A DNA stretch of 64,000 nucleotides from JAGDMJ01 sp963809695 (GTDB lineage Bacteria > Bacteroidota > Ignavibacteria > UBA10030 > UBA6906), in the NCBI GenBank assembly GCA_963809695.1, contig CAWEKI010000006.1, positions 744,001 through 808,000 of the forward strand, written 5' to 3'. Each line of letters starts with the position of its first letter. Position 1 is the stretch's first letter. The notes below the pieces were generated by a model. The model ran no database searches and was not told the DNA's origin. It saw nothing but the letters and a program-made list of their open reading frames with translations. A program made the translations under genes and the position numbers. This document shows, one piece after another, positions 8,412 to 16,143 of this stretch.

Positions 8412-9749
8412 TCAATTGTTATTCCGCCCCTCTTCTGTAGAGGCACGTTCCGGGCTATCGGCCGCCGAGGAACCGGTACCACCCTGCAGGATTTGTGCAA
8501 TCTCGCGGGCCGCATCCTTCAGTTGTTCGCGTCCCTCATAATACAAAACGTGCACACCCGCTTCCTTCAGCTCCGCCGCCTCTCGTTGACCAAGCAGAAG
8601 TTTCCGGTTCACCAGCAGTATGATCGCTCTGTTCCTCAGAGCGGTGACTTTGGCCAACTTCCGCTGCAGGTACTCAGGCCGCCAGTAGCCGACGATCTCA
8701 ATCAGGACTTCTTTGTCCGAAGCCTCGTGCCGCGCGACAAAATCGGGGACCATGAATCGATGAGCAGGTATCCTGGGATCATCAATCGGCACGAGGGCGC
8801 CCTCATAGTTCAATGACCACCCCGTACCGAGCTTTTCGAAATGCTTGCGGAATGCTTCTTCGTCGCCGGAGCGGCTCGTGCTCGCGGCCGGCTCTCCATC
8901 CGTCCTCACAAAATATCTGCGCATGGACGCGTTCAGGGGAATCGCTGCGAGTTGCGCGGTTCCGTCTGCTGACTGAGTCATGACATCAACCGTTGCTGTC
9001 CACTCTGTACTTCGCAACAGAAGGAGGGATTTGCAGAAATCAAAAAGGCGGTTGCCATACGCAGTCGTTCTTTCGAAGAGGGCGTAGGGGCCGGCGATCG
9101 AGAGGTTCGCTGAGGTCCCGGAACGTACTCCATCATACATCAATCCCTCCCGCTTGAGCATCCAGAATATAGACACGTATGGGGAATTGTCTTTCGCTGC
9201 CAGGGGGAGGACAAGCGTCATGCCCAAAGCTCTCCTGAGCCGCTGCTTGAGCCGGAGGAGGTTGACGGCATGGATGCCCTCCGCGGCAAGTGCTTCCTGA
9301 TCGCCAGTCGGGAACTTGATACGCCGTTCTCCCGGCGTATCGGCAAAGAGGTTGTCAATGATGGCGCGCGGGGGAACCCGGAAATGGCGGGCTGTGGAGG
9401 CAATGAATTCGTCCGCATTGGCGAACAGATCATTCTTCGCCGTGAGGAAGCCGAGGCCGCACTGCCACACCGACGCGAACAGTTGAACGCGGATTTCCGA
9501 CGGGTCAAGACCGCTTTCGATATCGAGAGGCTTTCCTTCAACGATTGCCTCTGTCAGCTCTGAGCGAAGTTTTCGGTTCGCCTCCTTCCCTTCATGCAAA
9601 TTCATTTCCATGACAGCGGATTCCAGTTCGTGAAGCGGACGGTCGTCGAATGGCAGAAGCTCCTCCGTCAAGCGGCGGACGAAGATCCTGGTAGATCCAT
9701 CGGCCGGATCGAGCAGCCATTTCTGCGGGGGAGGTTTCAGTGCAGTCAT
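8412..9749 (-). CDS. DUF790/Bax1-type nuclease, partner of XPB helicase
   Basis: The protein is 445 residues. Its C-terminal half contains MVPDFVARHEASDKEVLIEI followed by VGYWRPEYLQRK. This is the PD-(D/E)xK-like nuclease core of DUF790 (Bax1), in which the PDF Asp and the E of the IEI strand bind metal. In archaea Bax1 cuts DNA bubbles opened by XPB in nucleotide excision repair. The start codon overlaps the helicase stop by four bases (ATGA), so the two are translationally coupled, which supports the assignment. No signal peptide is present. Confidence 0.85.
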   Translation of the reverse strand: MTALKPPPQKWLLDPADGSTRIFVRRLTEELLPFDDRPLHELESAVMEMNLHEGKEANRKLRSELTEAIVEGKPLDIESGLDPSEIRVQLFASVWQCGLGFLTAKNDLFANADEFIASTARHFRVPPRAIIDNLFADTPGERRIKFPTGDQEALAAEGIHAVNLLRLKQRLRRALGMTLVLPLAAKDNSPYVSIFWMLKREGLMYDGVRSGTSANLSIAGPYALFERTTAYGNRLFDFCKSLLLLRSTEWTATVDVMTQSADGTAQLAAIPLNASMRRYFVRTDGEPAASTSRSGDEEAFRKHFEKLGTGWSLNYEGALVPIDDPRIPAHRFMVPDFVARHEASDKEVLIEIVGYWRPEYLQRKLAKVTALRNRAIILLVNRKLLLGQREAAELKEAGVHVLYYEGREQLKDAAREIAQILQGGTGSSAADSPERASTEEGRNNN

Positions 9750-11119
9750 GTTGCTTCTCTCTTGTGTATTGGCAGTGACCAGGATACCTCAAAGACGACT
9801 GCTTCCTTGCCGGCACGTTTTCTCAGAATGCGCCCGCGACGCTGGATGTAGGCGATGGTGTCCACGTTTCTCTTCTTCCGCCCCGCAAGAATTACAGCAA
9901 CGTTGGCTTCGGGCAAATCAATGCCTTCTTCAAGGGCGCGTGCCGTCACCAGTGCCCTGCACTGTCCCCCGGCGAACGCGCGCAAGTACACTTCACGCTC
10001 ATCTCCGTCGATATCGGCGGTGACGGCAGGAATCAGAAATCGGCGGGAGACATCGTATGCCGCGGCGCGTGATTCGGTAAAGATGAGAATCCGGTCCCTG
10101 GGGTGTTCGGTCAGGATGCGCTCAAGCCGGTTCATCCGGGAAGGGATCGACGCCCAGTAGCGGTGGGCGTGCTGGACGGCGCGCAGGGCGAGCGCTGCGG
10201 CATCCGGGTGATGCTTGCGCGCGATGACAAACCAATCCGATCCCCGCACACGGTGCTCGCGCCGGGCCATGCGCCAGAGATCATCCATGGGTTTCCGGAT
10301 GTCGAAGTAGCGCGCGACTTCCTCAGGGGTGGGGGAAAGGCGGAGCGCGGCGGTGCGATAGACCGAGAGAACCTCCCGCTCGATAAGCTCATGCGTTGTC
10401 CGCCTGAACGCCACGGGTCCGACAAGCTCCGCCAGAAGAGGAAGTTCGCGCTCGACAGGTGTTGCGGTCAGGCCGAGCCGGTACGGGGCCAGAGCGAAGC
10501 GCGCAGCGCTGGCCGAGGAACTCCCGGCGATCTTTCGGTGCACTTCGTCGAACACGATGAGTTTCCACCGGTTGCCGAGGCGGGGCATCTGTATGCGGGC
10601 GCTCGCGTATGTGGTCACCGTGATAGGCTGGAGGTCGTACAGGTCGTCTCCCACGATGCCGATCCGGAGCCGGAACGCCGCCTGGAGTTGCGCATGCCAC
10701 TGATAGAGGAGTGCACGGGTCGGGACGATGATCAGTGTTGAACAGGCGGCGTCGCGGACGGCAAGGCGGGTAACCAGCAGGCGCGTCATGAAGCTTTTGC
10801 CTGCGCCAGTGGGTAGGACGACCATCCCGCGGCGTCCGGCGTTCTCCCATGCCTGGATGGCATCCCTCTGGAAATCAAACGGATCAAGCTCTTCGTGGTG
10901 GCTGAACGGAGGCACGGTGGGAAATTTGCCCGCGAGATCCCGAATGGAGAGGCGGCGCGTGGTGCACTCCTGCATGATTGCGTGGTAACGGTATGCAGGT
11001 GCCACGTACTGGCCAAGGGGGTGACGCTTGAAGTATCTCTCTATGAGGTCTGCATCGAGCTTTCCGTCCAGCCAGAGCAGGCCATCACGGAACAGGAGTG
11101 TGGGGATTGTGTCGGCCAT
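9746..11119 (-). CDS. XPB-like superfamily 2 DNA helicase
   Basis: This is a 457-residue SF2 helicase. Visible motifs are the FQRDAIQAW lead-in, Walker A PTGAGKS (about 103-109), the FDEVH box (motif II), GLTATPVE (motif III) and QRRGRILRK (motif VI). The N-terminal 90 residues correspond to the damage-recognition-like domain of XPB. Together with the downstream Bax1 gene this forms an archaeal-style excision repair pair. The Met at 11119 starts MADTIPTLLF; an upstream frame adds 14 residues without clear support. Confidence 0.88.
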   Translation of the reverse strand: MADTIPTLLFRDGLLWLDGKLDADLIERYFKRHPLGQYVAPAYRYHAIMQECTTRRLSIRDLAGKFPTVPPFSHHEELDPFDFQRDAIQAWENAGRRGMVVLPTGAGKSFMTRLLVTRLAVRDAACSTLIIVPTRALLYQWHAQLQAAFRLRIGIVGDDLYDLQPITVTTYASARIQMPRLGNRWKLIVFDEVHRKIAGSSSASAARFALAPYRLGLTATPVERELPLLAELVGPVAFRRTTHELIEREVLSVYRTAALRLSPTPEEVARYFDIRKPMDDLWRMARREHRVRGSDWFVIARKHHPDAAALALRAVQHAHRYWASIPSRMNRLERILTEHPRDRILIFTESRAAAYDVSRRFLIPAVTADIDGDEREVYLRAFAGGQCRALVTARALEEGIDLPEANVAVILAGRKKRNVDTIAYIQRRGRILRKRAGKEAVVFEVSWSLPIHKREAT

Positions 11120-11241
11120 GAGGGAAAAATACGGGTTCGGGCGATACTTTGCAAGGAGCATGCCAGGTGAGAACCGGGAATCGGGAACTCAGGACTGAGA
11201 ATGAGGCAGAGCGTACGGACTCAGGAGTGGTTCCCCATTCT

Positions 11242-11976
11242 TCAGACTTTTTTTGCTTCCTTCACAACCGCTCCCGCCACCTGGTCGAGGGTGCCTTTAT
11301 ACTCCACGAGATCGATTTCACATCCCTGTCCCAACCGAACATAGTTGCCCCGGACAATGCGGGCTTTCGTGAATTCCAGCGCCACTTCATCTCCCTCAAT
11401 GGTATCGGTCACGAGGCGCTGTTGAAAATCAAGCCGTTGAAGGAGCGCATTGACCATGTTGGCGATCGGTCCGCTCTCTTTGCGGACGCGGACAGTCTCT
11501 CCTCCTATCTCCTTCGCTTTTGTGGATCCATAGAGCGTGATATCGATCTTGCCGGCATTCAGGAGTCCGTCGATGGTGAAGCTTCCTTTGCACTCGAGCT
11601 TTTCGGCGTTGCAGTCGCCATGGATCGTTGTTGTGCCACGCAAGGAAAGCGTTTCGCTTTTGAGTCCGCCCATGAATGTCACGGTGCCGTCGATGGTGAG
11701 ATCCTTCACGGCGGCATTGCCGCCGACGCGGGCGGTCCCGAAGATCTTGAAGCGGTCGGCATCGAGTGCCCCTTTGATCGTGGTGGTGCCCAGGACATTT
11801 CCTTCCTGGGTTTTGAGCGATCCGTTCACGGTTCCTTCTCCGTTCACGCTGAATCTGGCGCAGGCGATGTTGCCCTCAATGGTACCCTGCCCGTTGATTG
11901 ACACCTCGTCGAATTCTCCGCCGGACGCATTTCCCACTCCAAAGATCTTGAGATCATTATGTGTAGGCTGTTCCAT
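11242..11976 (-). CDS. Bactofilin-like polymer-forming protein (YhbE/YhbF type)
   Basis: The 244-residue protein is built of short Gly/Thr-rich beta repeats (FSVNGEGTVNGSLK, LTIDGTVTFMGGLK, LSLRGTTTIHGDCN), the right-handed beta-helix pattern of bactofilins. The C-terminal 90 residues form an extra domain (ARIVRGNYVRLGQGCEIDLV). Bactofilins self-assemble into nucleotide-independent filaments, usually near membranes. In Bacillus subtilis, bactofilins yhbE and yhbF sit beside yhbD, and here too the YhbD-like gene is directly upstream (22-bp gap). An AAGGAG ribosome site supports the start. Confidence 0.82.
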   Translation of the reverse strand: MEQPTHNDLKIFGVGNASGGEFDEVSINGQGTIEGNIACARFSVNGEGTVNGSLKTQEGNVLGTTTIKGALDADRFKIFGTARVGGNAAVKDLTIDGTVTFMGGLKSETLSLRGTTTIHGDCNAEKLECKGSFTIDGLLNAGKIDITLYGSTKAKEIGGETVRVRKESGPIANMVNALLQRLDFQQRLVTDTIEGDEVALEFTKARIVRGNYVRLGQGCEIDLVEYKGTLDQVAGAVVKEAKKV

Positions 11977-11998
11977 GAGTTGTGCTCCTTGTGGTCGG

Positions 11999-12622
11999 TT
12001 AGCTCAGTTTCACTTTAAGTTCTTCGATGCAGCTGCTTGCGGTGATGCGTGAGACGATCTTTGTCCCGTCCTCGAAGTACACGTCGGCGGGAGCGGACAC
12101 CAGGCAGCAGGTTGCGATGCCTTGCTTGCGGAGAAAGAGCAGAGTGAAATCCTTTCCCTGGAAGCGGGCCTGGTGCTCTTTGAGCATATGCATAAGAACG
12201 TGGGCTTCATCGAGACTGATCTCTCCTGATTCGAGCGCCTTGTGGATAACATATGCGGAGAGGATCGATGCAAATGTCAGGGTCTCCACCGCTCCTTCCT
12301 CTTTGAGGAATACTTCGAGTGCGGCCCTGGAGAGAATCCCCTTTTCGATGACTGCATGAGGTGTGAGCCGGACCTCAGCCGGGGAGGGAGAGAACATGTT
12401 TGCCAGGTCATCCAGCGAGAGATCCTCTTTCATGTTCTTGATCCGGTCGATCCTTCCCAGCATCTTCTCGCGCGGGAAGAAGGTTTCCTGGCCGGTGAAG
12501 GCCGACTTTCGAATGAACCACTCTTCCGGGATAAGGTTTTTACGCTTCCATCGATAGAGTTGGCCGTAGGAGATGCCGGTAAGCTCTAGAAGTTCTCGTT
12601 TTGAAATAAGGTCTGTTTCCAT
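11999..12622 (-). CDS. YhbD-family (DUF4004) MerR-like regulator
   Basis: The 207-residue protein begins METDLISKRELLELTGISYG, then QLYRWKRKNLIPEEWF. This is a MerR-type winged HTH, as in YhbD/DUF4004. The C-terminal half is helical with a Cys pair (TCC) and no known ligand motif. I placed the start at 12622, not at the longer frame's 12742, because the extra 40 residues would be encoded by the promoter and operator. A palindrome sits in this promoter's 17-bp spacer, the usual MerR-operator position, so autoregulation is likely. It is divergent from the protease operon. Confidence 0.82.
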   Translation of the reverse strand: METDLISKRELLELTGISYGQLYRWKRKNLIPEEWFIRKSAFTGQETFFPREKMLGRIDRIKNMKEDLSLDDLANMFSPSPAEVRLTPHAVIEKGILSRAALEVFLKEEGAVETLTFASILSAYVIHKALESGEISLDEAHVLMHMLKEHQARFQGKDFTLLFLRKQGIATCCLVSAPADVYFEDGTKIVSRITASSCIEELKVKLS

Positions 12623-12727
12623 TCGAATATTCACAACGTTGTTATGATACGATGTTTCGAGACTCATAAGCGTGACAACATCACTTAATACGGCAGAAGA
12701 AATGCGGTGTACGTACACTTGGGTTAT

Positions 12728-12756
12728 AATATAACAACACATTGTTATGTTGTCAA
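12728..12756 (-). promoter_or_regulatory. Promoter of yhbD-bactofilin with palindrome in the spacer
   Basis: On the minus strand TTGACA (12756-12751), 17 bases and TATATT (12733-12728) form a sigma-70 promoter. The palindrome ATAACAA-N4-TTGTTAT (12731-12748) fills the spacer. MerR-family activators bind exactly there and untwist the spacer. A second related half-palindrome (cACAACGTTGTtat, 12632-12645) lies just before the start codon. Confidence 0.65.
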
Positions 12757-12773
12757 GTGCCCCGCCAACGTTT

Positions 12774-12829
12774 CTGGAGCGTTCCTGGAACCATCCTGGA
12801 CCCGATTTACCAGGCCAGTCCCTACCTGG
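12774..12829. promoter_or_regulatory. CTGGA direct repeats at 11-bp spacing and a CCAGG/CCTGG inverted pair
   Basis: CTGGA occurs at 12774, 12785 and 12796, exactly 11 bp apart, so on one helix face. It is followed by CCAGG (12810-12814) and its inverse CCTGG (12825-12829). The array lies between the divergent yhbD promoter and the protease operon. It is a candidate multi-site binding region for an activator of the protease operon. Confidence 0.35.
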
Positions 12830-12894
12830 CCGTTCGACTGATGTCTTTCCTTCAGTAAAGAATTATACTTCTCAAAAAGGAGGAAATACACATT

Positions 12895-13812
12895 ATGGAA
12901 TCACCACTTGTTGCACTATCGAACGAACTTGCATCGCTTGCAGAAAAGGCGGCGCCTTCTGTCGTGGCGATTCATGGCAGACGCCAGACTCCCTCGAGCG
13001 GCGTGCAGTGGCGCAAGGATCTGATCGTCACCGCCGAACATACGCTGCGTCGTGATGAGGATATCACCCTTACACTTTCCCAGGGCGAATCAGCAAAAGC
13101 AAAGCTTCTGGGGCGCGATCCGGGGACTGACCTCGCCCTCCTGAGCGTCGATGGACTCACTGCTCCGGTTGCAGCACCGGGCGATGCCTCACACCTGCGT
13201 GTGGGAGATCTCGCTCTCGTGGTCGGACGGTCGCCCAACAGCGGGCCCAACGCAAGCATGGGAATCATCAGCGCCGTCTCCGGTTCCTGGCGCACATGGC
13301 GCGGTGGCGAACTCGATCAATATATCCGCCTGGACGCCAACATCTTCTCCGGATCGTCGGGAGGAGCAGTGGTCGATTCCCACGGGAATGTGGTTGGAAT
13401 CGCCACAAGCGCCCTCTCGCGCGTGGCTGGATTGGCGATCCCGGCCTCGACGGTGGACCGCGTGGTGGACTGGATCCTCAAGAAAGGATCTGTGCCGCGA
13501 GGATACATCGGTGTGGGTCTGCAACCGGTACCGGTTCCGGAGTCGTTTCAGAAGAAGCTCTCCCTGAAGAACTCCGACGGCTTGATGGTGCTAAGCGTTG
13601 AGCCCAACGGACCGGCCGAGAAAAGCGGAATTCTGGTCGGCGATATTCTGTTGGATATCGAAAGCAAACCTATCAACGACATCGAGGATCTGCAAACATA
13701 CCTGAGTGGAGACAGGGTGGGCAAATCCGTCCGGGCAAACATCATCCGTGGGGGAGAGCTGAAGAACATCTCCGTAACTGTAGGAGAGCGGAGCAGGAAG
13801 GGGGCGTCATGA
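12895..13812 (+). CDS. HtrA-like trypsin-fold protease with PDZ domain, no signal peptide
   Basis: The protein is 305 residues. The triad is complete: His49 in TAEHT, Asp79 in GTDLAL and Ser155 in FSGSSGGAV. A PDZ domain spans about 200-300 (GYIGVGL, GPAEKSGILVGDIL). Unlike DegP/HtrA it has no signal peptide or membrane anchor, so it should act in the cytoplasm. A strong AAAGGAGG site supports the ATG. The stop overlaps the next protease gene by four bases (ATGA), implying coupled translation and perhaps a hetero-oligomer. It is first in an operon divergent from yhbD-bactofilin. Confidence 0.85.
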   Translation: MESPLVALSNELASLAEKAAPSVVAIHGRRQTPSSGVQWRKDLIVTAEHTLRRDEDITLTLSQGESAKAKLLGRDPGTDLALLSVDGLTAPVAAPGDASHLRVGDLALVVGRSPNSGPNASMGIISAVSGSWRTWRGGELDQYIRLDANIFSGSSGGAVVDSHGNVVGIATSALSRVAGLAIPASTVDRVVDWILKKGSVPRGYIGVGLQPVPVPESFQKKLSLKNSDGLMVLSVEPNGPAEKSGILVGDILLDIESKPINDIEDLQTYLSGDRVGKSVRANIIRGGELKNISVTVGERSRKGAS

Positions 13813-14663
13813 AACTCCCCCTTGGATTTGGCGGTCTCGTAGAAGGACTGCGCCGCTCCACCGTGGTCGTATCAGGCCGTCGGGGGGGTATGGGCTCCGG
13901 TGCGATCATTGAGGCCGGGGGCCTGATCGTCACGAACGATCATGTCGTGCGCTCGACACATGTGGACGTGCAGCTTTGGGATGGTAGAACGTACCGCGCT
14001 GAAGTCAAGGCGAAGGATGCGGGGCGTGACCTGGCGTTGCTGAAAGTAGATGCTTCGGGACTTCCCAATGTGGCATTTGGCGATTCCGGGGCACTGCGCG
14101 TCGGTCAGCTCGTAGTAGCTGTGGGCAACCCCTTAGGTTTCCTCGGTGCTGTGACCACGGGAGTCGTCCACGCCGTAGGGCCGGTGCAAGGATTGGGCCC
14201 GACTCCATGGGTGCAATCCGATCTGCAGCTCGCTCCGGGGAATTCGGGAGGCCCACTGGCTGATGCAATGGGACAGCTTGTCGGAATCAACAGCATGCTC
14301 ACCGGACGGCTTGCCCTCGCATTGCCGGCTAATGCCGTACGCAGGTTCGTCGCGTCACAAATGCCTGGCGAATCTCTCGGCGTTGTCCTACGCCCGGTCC
14401 CGCTTGCCCTCAACGGTGTCCGGCAGCTAGGCTTGCTGCTGCTCCAGGTCGCAGACGGCAGCTGTGCTCACATGGCATCGCTCATGCCTGGCGACATCAT
14501 CATCGGTATCGGAGGAAGAGCAGTGCAATCAGTTGAAGACCTGGAGCGTGCCCTGGAAGGACATGGGGAACGGGTCGTGCACCTGCAGTTTGTCCGCGGA
14601 GAACGGACCACGAGGAGGTCAGCTTCTGTATTACTGGGCGTTGGCCGGAGCAAGGCAGCATGA
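13809..14663 (+). CDS. Second HtrA-like protease with PDZ domain, no signal peptide
   Basis: The protein is 284 residues. The triad reads His45 (TNDHVV), Asp74 (GRDLALLK) and Ser146 (APGNSGGPL), closer to canonical HtrA than its upstream neighbour. The C-terminal PDZ-like domain (LMPGDIIIGIGGRAVQSVED) is shorter and diverged. No signal peptide is seen, so it is also predicted to be cytosolic. It overlaps both neighbours by four bases. Two non-identical cytosolic proteases in fixed 1:1 arrangement suggest a mixed complex or a processing cascade; that is inference. Confidence 0.85.
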   Translation: MKLPLGFGGLVEGLRRSTVVVSGRRGGMGSGAIIEAGGLIVTNDHVVRSTHVDVQLWDGRTYRAEVKAKDAGRDLALLKVDASGLPNVAFGDSGALRVGQLVVAVGNPLGFLGAVTTGVVHAVGPVQGLGPTPWVQSDLQLAPGNSGGPLADAMGQLVGINSMLTGRLALALPANAVRRFVASQMPGESLGVVLRPVPLALNGVRQLGLLLLQVADGSCAHMASLMPGDIIIGIGGRAVQSVEDLERALEGHGERVVHLQFVRGERTTRRSASVLLGVGRSKAA

Positions 14664-15298
14664 TACGCGTACTGGTAAAAGCTTCCTCTCCCGTTGTGCA
14701 GGCCGGTCTCGAGCAAATGATCTTATCAGAGCCCGACCTTCAAGTCGTGCATGAGACCAACGGGCGAGGGGGCGGACGTAAAGGGACGGACGAGGAGCCG
14801 CCTGACGTGATCGTTGCAGAAACTGAGGAGGCGGATGAGGATCCCGCATGGCCTGACACTATGAGTCTGAATGGACCGGACGCCGCGCTCTTGCTTCTTG
14901 CCGATGATCCAGCATCCTTCTCGGGCCTTGAGGCGTTGCAGAGCGGGGCAAAAGGAGTCCTCCCGGCGAGGGTCTCCCAGGAAGAACTGGTTGCGGCGAT
15001 CCGAGGTGCAGCGGCGGGGCTTATCGTTCTGCATCCGGAGGCTGTCCTCCACGCGCTCCCAGGCAGACCCGCCGGTGGAAGCAGACGCATGCCGTTAATC
15101 GAACCGCTGACGGCAAGAGAGAAGGAAGTGCTCTCCATACTGGCGGAAGGAGGAACGAACAAACAGATTGCTTCCCGCCTCTCCATTTCCGAACATACGG
15201 CGAAATTTCATGTCTCTTCCGTCATGAGTAAACTGGGCGCCACGAGCAGAACCGAGGCGGTGACGATGGCGATCAGGCAGGGGGTGATCATGGTGTAA
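14660..15298 (+). CDS. LuxR/NarL-type regulator with degenerate receiver domain
   Basis: The protein is 212 residues. The C-terminal 65 are a standard LuxR HTH (LTAREKEVLSILAEGGTNKQ, then IASRLSISEHTAKFHVSSVM). The N-terminal domain has the receiver length, but the acidic pocket reads VLVKASSPVV instead of having an Asp pair, and the phospho-Asp position is Glu54 (DVIVAETEEAD). The Lys of GAKGVLP remains. It should therefore not be phosphorylated normally; Glu may mimic the active state. It is the last gene of the protease operon (ATGA overlap), so its control may be proteolytic. Confidence 0.82.
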   Translation: MIRVLVKASSPVVQAGLEQMILSEPDLQVVHETNGRGGGRKGTDEEPPDVIVAETEEADEDPAWPDTMSLNGPDAALLLLADDPASFSGLEALQSGAKGVLPARVSQEELVAAIRGAAAGLIVLHPEAVLHALPGRPAGGSRRMPLIEPLTAREKEVLSILAEGGTNKQIASRLSISEHTAKFHVSSVMSKLGATSRTEAVTMAIRQGVIMV

Positions 15299-15453
15299 AG
15301 GCCGACACAAGGTGGTGGGTGCCAGGTGTCAGGTGTTGGTGACGAGACTAGCATTGAAACACAGCCTCCGATTCCGTAACTTTGCCTGACCGATTTCGTT
15401 TACACATAGCATATCCACCTGTTCTCCTGCCGTTCATCACAAGCACTCAGTCC

Positions 15454-16143
15454 ATGGCCGAACCCTATATCCGCACCGTAGATCTCTGTCGCTACTACCG
15501 CCGCGGGCAGCATACCGTCAAGGCGCTCGACCTGGTGTCCATCACGGTATCCCGCGGGGAATTTCTCGGTATTGTCGGCTCCTCCGGGTCGGGCAAAACA
15601 ACACTGTTGAACCTTCTGGCGGGTCTGGATACGCCGACCTCCGGAGTGGTGGACCTTGCCGGTGTGGCGCTCACGAAAATGTCCCGGCGGCAGCTCTCCT
15701 CATACCGGGCACAAAAAGTGGGGATGATTTTCCAATCGTTCAATCTCATCGCTCACTATACGGCCCTTCAAAACGTGGAGACGGCCCTCTACTTCAGCAG
15801 TAAGACCCCGTCCGAGCGCAGGCGCCTCGCCTCCGCCATGCTGGAACAGATGGGGCTCGCTGACCGGATAAGCCACCGGCCCGCCGATCTTTCTGGCGGA
15901 GAGCAACAACGGGTTGCGGTTGCCCGGGCCATCGTGAAAACACCGGAAATCCTGTTCGCCGATGAACCGACGGGCAACCTGGACTACGAAAACTCCGGGC
16001 AGATCGCCGCGCTTCTGACATCACTCAACAAGAGCGGGCTCACCATTGTCATGGTAACGCACAATCTGGAAATGGCCCAGCAGGAAACCAACAGAACCAT
16101 CAAAATGCAATTTGGCCACGTAAGCGGGGAGGGACGGCCATGA
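15454..16143 (+). CDS. ABC transporter ATP-binding protein (MacB/LolD type)
   Basis: This is a 229-residue nucleotide-binding subunit. It has Walker A GSSGSGKTT, signature LSGGEQQRVAVARAI and Walker B ILFADEPTGNLD, followed by the switch His in VTHN. Length and motifs match the LolD/MacB/FtsE class, which drives periplasmic mechanotransmission or lipoprotein and peptide export. The ATG at 15454 gives the usual N-terminus; 24 upstream in-frame residues are atypical. It overlaps the downstream permease by four bases (ATGA). Confidence 0.88.
   Translation: MAEPYIRTVDLCRYYRRGQHTVKALDLVSITVSRGEFLGIVGSSGSGKTTLLNLLAGLDTPTSGVVDLAGVALTKMSRRQLSSYRAQKVGMIFQSFNLIAHYTALQNVETALYFSSKTPSERRRLASAMLEQMGLADRISHRPADLSGGEQQRVAVARAIVKTPEILFADEPTGNLDYENSGQIAALLTSLNKSGLTIVMVTHNLEMAQQETNRTIKMQFGHVSGEGRP

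Noticed and set aside
12623..12742. N-terminal extension of the YhbD-like protein
   Set aside because: The extra 40 codons coincide with the promoter and operator; the conserved domain starts right at the Met at 12622.
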